A stretch of 64,000 nt of DNA from CAYGZM01 sp964354365 (GTDB lineage: Bacteria; Planctomycetota; Phycisphaerae; Sedimentisphaerales; Anaerobacaceae), in contig CAYGZM010000003.1 of the NCBI GenBank assembly GCA_964354365.1, forward strand, positions 11,299 to 75,298, given 5' to 3'. The notes under the pieces were generated by a model. It was not told the origin of the DNA. It did not search any database and saw only the letters and a list, made by a program, of their open reading frames with translations. The position numbers were made by a program, and so were the translations under genes. This document shows, one piece after another, positions 1 through 7,607 of the stretch; the first letter of the stretch is position 1; the number at the start of each line of letters is the position of its first letter.

Positions 1-2
1 TC

Positions 3-1514
3 GCAAGAGGACCGGCAGAGTTCACCGACGCCCTCTTCTACGTGGTGAAGGAGATCAATGACATCCACAGGTATCAGATCCGCCAGAAGCTCGGAGGTAC
101 TCTGAGAATATATGCCGAAGAGTACGACTCACCTATGATTTCCTTGCTGACCTCATGGACGGCAGCTTTGCTGAATCCCAGGCAGCTGACAGCGTTGGGG
201 CCGGACTTTGAGGAATTGGTTAAGGCTGTCGAAGAGCAACTGGTGGTCCTTCCGACACAGGACATCTCGGTGGGCGGCTCCACGAAAGATGAAAAGAAAT
301 TGGTGGGGGCAAGGGTTTTTCGAGACTTCTTGAAGATGCTCGAACGTGTGCCGACTGTGTCCACAAGAGCCATTGAAAGCCCAAAAAGCCGTATGCCGGT
401 CTACGTAGGCATTGCCTCTGGAGGCTCGGATAGGTTGGCAGCACCTTGGGAACTGCCGATCGATAAGACGTGCAGTATCATTGTTACGGGCAGGACGGGC
501 TCTGGCAAGTCGTTCCTGAGCCGAACCATTGTGGAGGGCTGCACGGGCTACAAGGATTTGGCGATTATCATATTCGACCCCCGTAACCAGTGGGTCGGTC
601 TTCTATGCCCTCAGGATGGGCCTGAAATACTCGGCAAGTACGCTGAGTTTGGATTTGAGCCATCACATGCGAGGAGCTTCAGATTCACGTATCACGGGCT
701 GGGATACAAGCTCGGCGAACCGTTGCCGGAAGATCTGCGAGAGCTGGCGCAAGGGCGGCACATAATCAGCTTTGATGGCCTGGACGCCAGCTCGAGGTGC
801 GTGCAATTCGCCAACATACAGAAGGCCTTGTTTGATGTATATAGCCGATCCGAGTCAGATGCGCCGCGTGTCCTCATCGTGGTCGAGGAGTCAGTTCGCT
901 TCACCAGAAAAGGCGTGGAGAAGGAGGCCCAGCCAGCCGCCCAGATGGCAGAGCAGAGCCTGGAGCAGGTAGCCAGGGAAGGCAGGAAAGCCGGCATGAT
1001 CCTGCTGCTATGTACCCAGAGGGCCGGAGATTACTCTCACGGCACAATAGGCATCAGACAGAACGTCACAACAAGGATATTCATGCAAAACAGTGACACA
1101 GACGTTGAAAGCGCGCAGGACTGGCTGCCGGACAGCAGAGAAATCGTCAGACTCCGGCGCGGCGAGGCCCTTGTCAGCAATCCCGAGTGGGGTACCGTGC
1201 GGATCTCGGTGCGGCCGCCGCTTTCAAAGGTCTGGCAATTCACCCCAGAGGACACCAGAAAGCTTGTCGACTCCGTCTTCCAGAACTCGGCCGGACTGTC
1301 AAGTGATGCACGAGCCGTACTTGATGCGGCTCGCAGACTGAAAGGCCTGATCGGTGTGCCGCCGAAGCTAGCCACAGTCGCCGAGCACTTAGGCATCACC
1401 AGCCGCCGCAGATTGGACGGCATCGTTCAAGAACTCCAGAAGGCCTCGGCCGTCAAGTTCAAACGACTAAAGGAACGTGGGAAACCACTGGTTATTGAAC
1501 CGCTGGGCGGTTGA
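3..1514 (+). CDS. HerA/FtsK-like ATPase, 5' end outside window
   Basis: The reading frame is open to the left edge of the window, so the true start is probably upstream; a GTG at 42 is the first in-window candidate. Counting from that GTG, a Walker A motif GRTGSGKS lies near residues 147-154 and a Walker B-like VLIVVEE near 285. A conserved TQR segment follows and leads into a strand-end region, an order typical of DUF87/HerA and conjugative FtsK-TraG pumps. The C-terminal ~80 residues look like a winged helix. No membrane segment is visible in the part present. It precedes an excisionase-like gene and an integrase, so a DNA-translocation role for an integrative element is inferred. The family call is fairly secure; the transfer role is not proven. 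Confidence 0.72.
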   Translation, partial: ARGPAEFTDALFYVVKEINDIHRYQIRQKLGGTLRIYAEEYDSPMISLLTSWTAALLNPRQLTALGPDFEELVKAVEEQLVVLPTQDISVGGSTKDEKKLVGARVFRDFLKMLERVPTVSTRAIESPKSRMPVYVGIASGGSDRLAAPWELPIDKTCSIIVTGRTGSGKSFLSRTIVEGCTGYKDLAIIIFDPRNQWVGLLCPQDGPEILGKYAEFGFEPSHARSFRFTYHGLGYKLGEPLPEDLRELAQGRHIISFDGLDASSRCVQFANIQKALFDVYSRSESDAPRVLIVVEESVRFTRKGVEKEAQPAAQMAEQSLEQVAREGRKAGMILLLCTQRAGDYSHGTIGIRQNVTTRIFMQNSDTDVESAQDWLPDSREIVRLRRGEALVSNPEWGTVRISVRPPLSKVWQFTPEDTRKLVDSVFQNSAGLSSDARAVLDAARRLKGLIGVPPKLATVAEHLGITSRRRLDGIVQELQKASAVKFKRLKERGKPLVIEPLGG

Positions 1515-1657
1515 TATGTGAATGTGAAGAATGGAACCCTTGCATCAGAAAGGATGGAAACGACGTGTTTTGGCTGTGATTGTGGATATCTACCTGCTTG
1601 TCTTTTTGGCGAGCTAAGAAGCTCGCATATGGTCCAGAGCAAAATGTGGTGATTCCG

Positions 1658-1966
1658 ATGGGTAAAGCATGCAGTGATCGTAATAGCCGACTGGCTCCAA
1701 AGCGAGTTCTTCCTTCAGAGGGCAACGATCTATTGGGGGACCCGTGGGAAGGAAACCCTAATAACAGCTCTGAGTTGATGACTGAGGCCGAACTTGTCGA
1801 GTACCTGCGCATTCCGGAAGTCAGCAAGTCCAAGGACTACCATAACGTCATCGAAAACCTCAAACGGATGCACCAGCTGCCGCGTATTCATATATGCGGC
1901 AAGCCACTTTACCCACGGGGAGCAATAAAGGAATGGGTCAAAGGAAAAACGACAAATGGCAAATAA
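1658..1966 (+). CDS. Small excisionase-like DNA-binding protein
   Basis: This is a 102-residue protein if started at ATG 1658. An upstream TTG at 1580 and a downstream ATG at 1778 (MTEAELVEYL) are alternatives, and none has a strong ribosome site. The C-terminal ~60 residues have the layout of a MerR/excisionase HTH-17 domain: a 'TEAELVEYLRI' helix, a turn, then 'CGKPLYPRGAIKEWV', where a strand and last helix position the protein on DNA. It sits directly upstream of the integrase and its promoter, the classic xis-int order, so it is inferred to be the recombination directionality factor or a regulator of integration. The N-terminal 40 residues are not recognised. Confidence 0.55.
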   Translation: MGKACSDRNSRLAPKRVLPSEGNDLLGDPWEGNPNNSSELMTEAELVEYLRIPEVSKSKDYHNVIENLKRMHQLPRIHICGKPLYPRGAIKEWVKGKTTNGK

Positions 1967-1971
1967 TCCCC

Positions 1972-2000
1972 TTGCGCTCCTCAGAACCGCTGGCTATAAT
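1972..2000 (+). promoter_or_regulatory. Putative integrase promoter
   Basis: TTGCGC at 1972-1977 is followed after 17 bases by a perfect TATAAT at 1995-2000. This lies 51 bases before the preferred integrase start. The -35 matches the consensus only in TTG. Confidence 0.5.
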
Positions 2001-2002
2001 TC

Positions 2003-2022
2003 GGCTTGGATCAACCCAAGCC
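2003..2022 (+). promoter_or_regulatory. Inverted repeat at integrase transcription start
   Basis: GGCTTGG (2003-2009) and CCAAGCC (2016-2022) form a perfect 7-bp inverted repeat around a 6-base loop, immediately after the TATAAT. The position fits an operator for the small HTH protein upstream or a leader hairpin; the binding partner is inference. Confidence 0.35.
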
Positions 2023-2050
2023 ATGGGCCAGCGTCAGAAAGGAGGTGACT

Positions 2051-3306
2051 ATGGAATCGCTGGTAAGGCTTAGGACCAGACCGTCCCGTGACGGTAAAAC
2101 GTTTAAGTATTTCCTGGATTACAAAGACGAGAACGACAAACGAAGGCAAGTCTCTTTACAACATGCCAATCGGCGAAAAGCAGAACGCCAGAGAATGCAA
2201 AAAGAGCGTGAACTGCGAATAGGCGCGGTAGCGGCAGAGTCGATGAGACTGAGCAGGTTTTTGAAAGACGCGATGGTAAGAACCGGCAGCCAAATCAGAG
2301 AAAGCACCAGAGACGAATACATGTCCTCTATGAACGACTTCATTGGCGTGATAGGAGATATCGATTATCAGACGGTCACTATCGAACACGGAGAGTTGTA
2401 TCGGCAGGCTTGTCTTGATAGGGGTAATCGTCCGGCAACCGTGTCCAAGAAGTTGCGTCAGTTGAAGCGGATCTTCCAGTTGGCTCTCCATCGCAGACAG
2501 CTTGAAGAGAATCCGTTGCAGTTCATTGACATGCCGAGGTCGCCGAAGAAAAAGGTAAGCACTTTCGACCATGATGAGTGCAAACGGATTCTGAAGGCGG
2601 CGACAGACTGCAGACAGGAGTGGAATCCCAAGAAATCTGTCAAGTGGGACCTGCTGATTCTGACGGCTCTATCGACCGGCATGAGAAGAGGCGAACTGCT
2701 GAACTGTACTTGGCGAGATGTTGATTTTGAAGATCTGACGATCGAGGTGTGCCCCAAAGAGAATAACGCAGAGACTTGGGAGTGGCATGTCAAAGATGCC
2801 GACCGCAGAACACTGCCTCTGACTAAGGATCTGGTCAGCCTTCTTGTTCATCATCAGAATGAACAGCCTGAAGGGTACCCGTACGTTTTTGTGCCTGTGG
2901 CGAGATATGACCACATACAGAAACTGCGTCAGCGAGGCAAGTGGAAGTTCTGCGATTCCCGGTTGAAGGTCGTGAACAACTTCACTAGGCAGTTCAACCA
3001 CATCCTGGACAGGGCTTCGTGCAAGAGAGCTAAATTCCACGATTTCCGCCGTACAGCTTTGACCAACTGGCCGGCCAGCGGGATGAGCGAACACGAGGTT
3101 ATGATCTTGGCAGGGCATGCAAGTTTCAACACGACGCACCGCTTTTACCTTGCCGTGGCGACTGACCTCGTCGACCGCGCCCGCGTGGTTTCTGACCAGG
3201 TGCTGTGTCAGGATTTGTTGCGCACCTGTTGCGCACCCTCCATTCTGCCCCAAAATGCAAAGGGGCCAGCAACCGTAAATGATTGCCAGTCCACAACTTA
3301 CAGCAA

Positions 3307-3325
<19 letters not shown>
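2051..3325 (+). CDS. Tyrosine site-specific integrase
   Basis: This 424-residue tyrosine recombinase probably integrates and excises the element to its left. The catalytic set is visible: Arg212 in TGMRRGELL, a Lys in the following beta hairpin, HDFR (His330, Arg333), His356 in LAGHASFN and nucleophile Tyr366 in RFYLAV. An N-terminal SAM-like core-binding domain spans roughly residues 50-160. The start was chosen because a strong GGAGGTG ribosome site at 2041-2047 precedes ATG 2051; a TTG at 2006 lacks one. The tail of ~50 residues after the catalytic Tyr is long, and the stop codon lies inside the 3' end of the tRNA-Phe gene on the other strand, as in many tRNA-targeting integrases. Confidence 0.93.
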
Positions 3326-3379
<54 letters not shown>

Positions 3380-3550
3380 ATAAGGCTCTGGGCCCGGTCA
3401 ATTCGCCTTAAAGTCTAACAGAAAAGAAGACTGTTGCAAGAAAATTTGTAAGCAACCTGTGTTTGGGGTGCGGTTCACGATTGTAGGTAGATTTTTCGGG
3501 CTGCCAAGTGCTTTCCACTCCGTAGTTCCTCTCCAATAAGTCTGCTATGT

Positions 3551-3649
3551 AGAGATGCACCGGCCTGCGACGTCTGCGGCTCGATCACCGTTCGCAACGG
3601 AACCTGCTACAAGTGCTTCAACTGCGGAAACTCTATGGGCTGCTCCTGA
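3551..3649 (+). pseudogene. nrdJ: 3' relic of B12-dependent ribonucleotide reductase
   Basis: The frame reads RDAPACDVCG, then SITVRNGTCYKCFNCGNSMG, then CS and TGA. This matches the conserved C-terminal cysteine-rich tail of adenosylcobalamin-dependent (class II) ribonucleotide reductase (CDxCG...ITVR.GxCYKCxNCG...GCS). An in-frame TAG directly precedes it and no other part of the enzyme is found nearby, so only the last ~32 codons survive. The tail normally carries the redox-active cysteines that re-reduce the active site. It lies between tRNA-Phe and a mini-element, which suggests that a deletion or insertion removed the rest. Confidence 0.72.
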
Positions 3650-3671
3650 CAGTTGACTACTGATTATTGAT

Positions 3672-3781
3672 GATTGATTAAGGCCTCTGCAAAATTGCAG
3701 GTTAGGCCTACTTAGAAAAGAAAAAATCGTTTGTTGATTACCTGCAATTTTGCAGAACTCATATGATTGATTACTAAGGCC
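3672..3781. repeat. Mini inverted-repeat element with flanking direct repeats
   Basis: A 16-bp perfect inverted repeat, ctgcaaaattgcaggt (3687-3702) and its complement (3740-3755), encloses 37 A/T-rich bases. Each arm is itself nearly palindromic. Outside it are near-identical direct repeats: gattgattaaggcc (3672-3685) and gattgattactaaggcc (3765-3781). No coding capacity is seen. The structure resembles a MITE, though no parent transposase is identified. Confidence 0.5.
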
Positions 3782-4248
3782 CCACGCCGTCGAAGGCGAC
3801 GTCCCGTTGGAGAATATGTTGGCCTTCATTGATGTCCTTCACTCGCAGACAGGATACAAGCAGCGGCAATTGCCTGGGCCGTCCTGGTTATCGACCATTC
3901 CAGACCGATCCCCTGCCATATATCACCTAAAAGAGTGCGGGGCAGCAAAGCAACGTGGAAATTGAGGAATGAACTGCCCCGCACGTATGCACTTTTCACC
4001 CCGGTATTCTACTGCTTTTCGGAGCTTTTTCACAACACTTTTCCCCGATTTTCCTTTTGTTGGCAGCGGCAGCGGCGGTATAATCGTTCGGTGTGCAGGT
4101 GAGGTTGGCGGCACCCGAAGATAAGCCCGTCAAACAGGTTCCGCAGCCGACCCGAATAGCTCGATTACCGCCGATGGGACATTAGTGATTCATTACCCGT
4201 CAAAACACACGTGTCCGGGCCTGTGGGTTCTAAACGGACATTCGTTAT
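3782..4248. other. Intergenic stretch without a convincing gene
   Basis: No supported coding sequence was found. A weak promoter candidate (TTGTTG 4057-4062, 16 bases, TATAAT 4079-4084) points at the DUF4365 gene and would give a leader of about 160 bases. Nothing else stands out. Confidence 0.4.
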
Positions 4249-5106
4249 ATGAGCATCCCACTTCCTTTTGCATTAGGCAATCGTTCTGAGTACCTTGCAA
4301 TTCCTGCTTTAACCAAGCTGGGATTCACCGTTCCAGTCCCCCGCCAAGAAGACCACTTTGGAATTGACTTTATAGTCCATCTGGCCAGCTTAGAGGGACA
4401 AACGGTACACCCGACTGGAAAAGCCTTCGGCGTACAGATCAAATCGAACCAAGACCCTCTGACCTTGGACTCGCAACACAAGAGAGACTCTCTATACCGC
4501 TCCCCACTACCGTTCTTCTTAGGGGTGGTTTCCCGGCAGAATCTTACCCTCGAACTGTACAACACCCTCAATCGCCTACATTGCCTCTGGTACTATGGTT
4601 CCGCAAAGGATTTGACTTTGTCTTTCGGTGGGCAAAGCAGGGGGCTTCCAAAGGCGGACTTCAGAGATGGCCGCTGTCTTGCATACACAGGAAAACCGAT
4701 ATTGGAAATCAAGATTGCCGAACCCCCTGAATCACGCGATAGGTCTAGTGAAATCGAATTACTACAGTCAACGATGAAAAGTTGGATCGAACTCGAAAAC
4801 CAAAACCTCTCGCTCAAGGAACAAGGCATTGCTTTGTTCTATTGGCCCGGTCACTATGAAACCAACAAGCCTTTGCCCGCCAACTTGGAACACACGAGCT
4901 ACACAAAATACGCAAGCTGGTCCAGCCTGCCAGATGTATGCACTGCGAGCAAGAAAGTGCTAATGGCTCTTTCCTTCTACCTGCGAACGCTGTTACCTGA
5001 TGCACGAGACCCCAAGATGAAAGACCTGATGACCTGCGCACTCGACCACGTTAAAGGGCTTGAGGCAAAGTGCGCCGATCTCTTGCGAGAAGTGCCGCGA
5101 GACTGA
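4249..5106 (+). CDS. DUF4365-like protein, PD-(D/E)XK-type fold
   Basis: This is a 285-residue protein. Residues 10-75 carry the layout of DUF4365 domains: NRSEYLAIPALTKLGF, then EDHFGIDFIVHL, then FGVQIKSN. The D...QxK arrangement (Asp in GID, then QIK) matches a restriction-endonuclease-like core in which Gln replaces the usual Glu. These domains occur alone or fused in defence and mobile contexts, and nuclease activity is plausible but unproven. The C-terminal 200 residues are not recognised; they include an Arg/Leu-rich helical region near the end. ATG 4249 lacks a clear ribosome site. It stands alone next to an integrative element and may be part of a former island. Confidence 0.62.
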   Translation: MSIPLPFALGNRSEYLAIPALTKLGFTVPVPRQEDHFGIDFIVHLASLEGQTVHPTGKAFGVQIKSNQDPLTLDSQHKRDSLYRSPLPFFLGVVSRQNLTLELYNTLNRLHCLWYYGSAKDLTLSFGGQSRGLPKADFRDGRCLAYTGKPILEIKIAEPPESRDRSSEIELLQSTMKSWIELENQNLSLKEQGIALFYWPGHYETNKPLPANLEHTSYTKYASWSSLPDVCTASKKVLMALSFYLRTLLPDARDPKMKDLMTCALDHVKGLEAKCADLLREVPRD

Positions 5107-5122
5107 CATCTGCCTGTATCCG

Positions 5123-5176
5123 CCCCACAATCCCCCAGAACCCCTCTCATGGCCACTTTGCGCTCGTAGAATCGCC
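5123..5176 (+). repeat. ~55-bp direct repeat, left copy
   Basis: The block begins ccccacaatcccccagaacc and ends tttgcgctcgtagaatcgcc. A second copy at 6690-6745 differs at a handful of bases plus a 2-base indel. The pair brackets the two PEP-CTERM genes. This copy lies just after the DUF4365 stop codon. Confidence 0.8.
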
Positions 5177-5278
5177 CAAATCTGCTCCATTGAGGTCTCA
5201 GCCCACCTTTTTCTCACCAGAAACCACGTGGTAAACGCGGCTTTCGGGCTTGATTGGGCGCTTTACCGGACTTTTCCG

Positions 5279-5307
5279 TTGACATTGTCTTTCCTATATG
5301 CTACAGT
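5279..5307 (+). promoter_or_regulatory. Promoter of the PEP-CTERM gene pair
   Basis: A perfect TTGACA (5279-5284), a 17-base spacer and TACAGT (5302-5307) form a strong sigma-70-type promoter about 100 bases upstream of the first PEP-CTERM gene. Confidence 0.65.
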
Positions 5308-5317
5308 GATTAGCAAG

Positions 5318-5400
5318 CATGGAGGAAGTGGGAAAGCGACCCCACAGACTGCCAACCTTGTCGGGAGGGCAACCCTGAAGAAGTTTCTTTCTTGGAGGCG
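5318..5400 (+). promoter_or_regulatory. Possible structured 5' leader
   Basis: The leader can form a GTGGG/CCCAC hairpin with loop aaagcgac, a TGCC/GGCA pairing, and an AGGG-CAA-CCCT hairpin before the GGAGG ribosome site at 5394-5398. It does not match a riboswitch class I can recognise. Confidence 0.25.
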
Positions 5401-5405
5401 GAACG

Positions 5406-5993
5406 ATGGGAAGCGAGTATACGTTCATCCCCGCCGTGGTGCCCCAGATGTTTGGCTGGACCGCACTCTCTTTGGCAGCGCTGGTTAGTCTCGAACCGAT
5501 TGGGGACGTTGTCAATGCGCCGTTTGCCATTTCTCAGAACGGCAACATCGTCGTGGGAGAACGTAATTCCGCGGCGGGTTCAGAAGCCTACCGGTGGACG
5601 CGGGCCGGTGGGATGCTCGGCTTGGGAGACCTACCTGGCGGAAGCTTCGCCAGCGGAGCGTTCGACGTATCTGCCGACGGCTCAGTTGTGGTGGGATATG
5701 GCTGGGTAAACTTCGTAGGGAGTACCGAAGCTTTCATCTGGGATACTACCAATGGCATGCAAAACTTGAAAGATGTGCTGGTTAACGACCACGGCCTAAA
5801 CGTGAGTGGCTGGACGTTAACTGAAGCATTGGCAATTTCCCCCGATGGTTTGACGATTGTTCGTCATGGATACAATCCCGGCGGCTACACCGAGGCTTGG
5901 GTTGCAACAATCCCCGAACCCGCCACGCTCTTGCTGCTCGGCTTTGGCGGCATGGGATTACTGAGAAAGCGCTGCAATAAGGAGCGGAAATGA
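5406..5993 (+). CDS. PEP-CTERM protein with HAF-type repeats
   Basis: This 195-residue secreted protein was probably once anchored through a PEP-CTERM tail: near the C-terminus 'IPEPATLLLLGFGGMGLL' is followed by RKRCNKERK, i.e. PEP motif, hydrophobic helix and basic cluster. The body has HAF-like repeats (AISQNGNIVVG, DVSADGSVVVG, AISPDGLTIV, with AYRWT/AFIWD partners) around residues 45-160. A hydrophobic stretch near residues 17-28 (GWTALSLAALVSL) could act as signal or anchor, but a canonical signal peptide is absent and HAF proteins are usually longer, so the N-terminus may be truncated. A ribosome site GGAGG lies 7 bases before the ATG. It overlaps the next gene by four bases (ATGA), implying co-translation. 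Function is unknown. Confidence 0.75.
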   Translation: MGSEYTFIPAVVPQMFGWTALSLAALVSLEPIGDVVNAPFAISQNGNIVVGERNSAAGSEAYRWTRAGGMLGLGDLPGGSFASGAFDVSADGSVVVGYGWVNFVGSTEAFIWDTTNGMQNLKDVLVNDHGLNVSGWTLTEALAISPDGLTIVRHGYNPGGYTEAWVATIPEPATLLLLGFGGMGLLRKRCNKERK

Positions 5994-6622
5994 TGAAAAG
6001 CAGAATCGTAGAAATTCCGGCGGTTGTGATAGTCTTGGTCGTTTGCGCTTCACCGTCAACGGCGGCTTTGATTGAGTTCAACGATGGACAAATCCACAAT
6101 ATCTACTACCAAATTAATGGTGATGTTCTTGTTGATTTGGGCACAATAGTAAATTTGGTTACAGGAGGAAATATCTCTGGCCATCTTCGTGTAAGAGATG
6201 GCGGCCGTCTTAATGTTTCAGGAGGAATCGTGCGCAGCTCTCTAAGTGCGTGGGGGAATAGCCTAGTCACAGTAACTGGTGGAAATATAGATGGGTATTT
6301 ACAAGCGTGTGGTGCCAGCACAGTTCTCTACTCAGGGGGCCAAGTACAAAAGGATTTTGAAATGTGGGGTTATGGTCGGCTCATTGTGTCAGGCTCAAAC
6401 TTCGCTATTGATGGCAATCCTGTGCTTTTTGGTGAATATAGTTGTCCCGGTGCCAACTGCAACGGTTTACTTACTGGCCAATTAGCCAGTGGGGAGCTTT
6501 TTGCAAATGAATTCTGGATTCATGATCGTCTGTCTAGACTTATTCTTGTCCCTGAACCAGCCACGCTCCTGCTCCTCGGCTTTGGTGGCATGGCCTTGTT
6601 GCGTAGACGCAGGCAAGCATAG
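5990..6622 (+). CDS. PEP-CTERM secreted protein, beta-repeat rich
   Basis: This 210-residue protein has a good signal peptide (residues 1-26, ending STAALIEF). The middle is rich in 'VTGGNI' and 'VSGGIVR' repeats every ~20 residues, suggesting a right-handed beta-solenoid. The C-terminal sorting tail is VPEPATLLLLGFGGMALLRR plus RRQA. In PEP-CTERM proteins an exosortase/archaeosortase-like enzyme cleaves at PEP and attaches the protein to the envelope or exopolymer. The start codon overlaps the previous stop (ATGA) and AAGGAGCGG precedes it. The tail is nearly identical to that of its neighbour, whereas the bodies differ, so the two genes are a co-expressed pair rather than a duplication. Confidence 0.82.
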   Translation: MMKSRIVEIPAVVIVLVVCASPSTAALIEFNDGQIHNIYYQINGDVLVDLGTIVNLVTGGNISGHLRVRDGGRLNVSGGIVRSSLSAWGNSLVTVTGGNIDGYLQACGASTVLYSGGQVQKDFEMWGYGRLIVSGSNFAIDGNPVLFGEYSCPGANCNGLLTGQLASGELFANEFWIHDRLSRLILVPEPATLLLLGFGGMALLRRRRQA

Positions 6623-6689
6623 ATTTGTCTGCGAATAAGTAGTTTGTGATGGGGCTGTGAGCCTTCCGCTTGCAGCCCTTCTTCTATCA

Positions 6690-6745
6690 CCCCACACAAT
6701 CTCCCACAACCCCTCTCACGGTCAGTTTGCGCTCGTAGAATCGCC
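6690..6745 (+). repeat. ~55-bp direct repeat, right copy
   Basis: This is the partner of the repeat at 5123-5176, beginning ccccacacaatctcccacaa and ending with the shared tttgcgctcgtagaatcgcc. Confidence 0.8.
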
Positions 6746-7412
6746 GGACTTCCCCTACTTTTTTGCGGTTAATTCTAAAGCAGTGTCAATCAGTGTGAAT
6801 CCGTGTCTAACCAGAACCTGAACTCTTTGTGTCTTGGTGCCCCGAATCCGAGGAATCTCCGAAACCCGTCCTGAGCTTGTCGAACGGATCCGCGATTCCC
6901 TTCGTGTCAGCGTGTCCTGAGCTTGCCTGCGGTGAGATTGTCCGACCCGTCGAAGGATCGTGCTTTGGATTTGCTGCTCCCGTCCCCCTCGCGGCGCACG
7001 CACCCGCCAAAGCGCCGAGCCGCAGCAATCGCCAGTACCCCAGCAAATCTCCGTTGAATCTCCTCATTTCAATACCCCCGCCCGAAGTTCTACGATGTAT
7101 CCAAAACTATACATAACATTCCGCCATCCCCCGCTCCCTTTGTGCCTTTCTGTCTTCGTGGCCAGACCCGCCGGCGAGATACGCTTCACGCCTCACGACC
7201 CCTCCGCCCTCTGGGTTTAAGAACCCGCTTATCCGCAACCAAGTAACTGCTTACCCCAAAACCTCACTTCGTATGGCACTCCATAAGTATATACGCATAC
7301 ACTTATATACTCTTATGCCCAAATCCGTATAATCTGCGAAATCCGCGTAATCCGTGGTTCCCTTCGTGCCTTCCTGTCTTCGTGCCAAAATCTACTTGAT
7401 CTTACCTCTGTA
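6746..7412. other. Repeat-rich intergenic stretch
   Basis: No credible gene was found. It holds two copies of a tcctgagcttg element (6869-6888 and near 6914-6957), 'ctttgtgcctttctgtcttc' with gtggcc (about 7137-7165) and 'cttcgtgccttcctgtcttc' with gtgcc (about 7361-7386). The last of these is preceded by aatctgcgaaatccgcgtaa with tccgtgg. The same word families recur near 7.9, 38.2, 38.5 and 39.9 kb. Confidence 0.6.
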
Positions 7413-7590
7413 CTACAATTCTTCAACTTCTTGTTTTTTCTGCTTGATATTGGAATCCGGCTGCCATAACCACCGTCAAAATAAGACGTTATGGTTTGTT
7501 TTGAATTTTGAGTTTCGGTGATTCGAATTTGTTTCGGATTTCGGATTTAGTGCTTCGGATTTGGTTGCGGCCACAGGCCGCGCCGGGTTC
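7413..7590 (+). repeat. Interspersed repeat R2, copy A
   Basis: This ~178-bp block is clearly alignable, at roughly 85% identity by eye, with the reverse complement of 43005-43182. The best-kept part is ggaatccggctgccataacc followed by accgtc, and the distal ggatttcggatttagtgctt cggatttgg. It lies immediately upstream of the composite repeat at 7608. Confidence 0.8.
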
Positions 7591-7607
7591 TCTTTGTTCT
7601 CTGTGGC

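Noticed and set aside
5318..5400. Cyclic-di-GMP, cobalamin or SAM riboswitch
   Set aside because: Core consensus words of these classes are absent, so only a generic leader is claimed.
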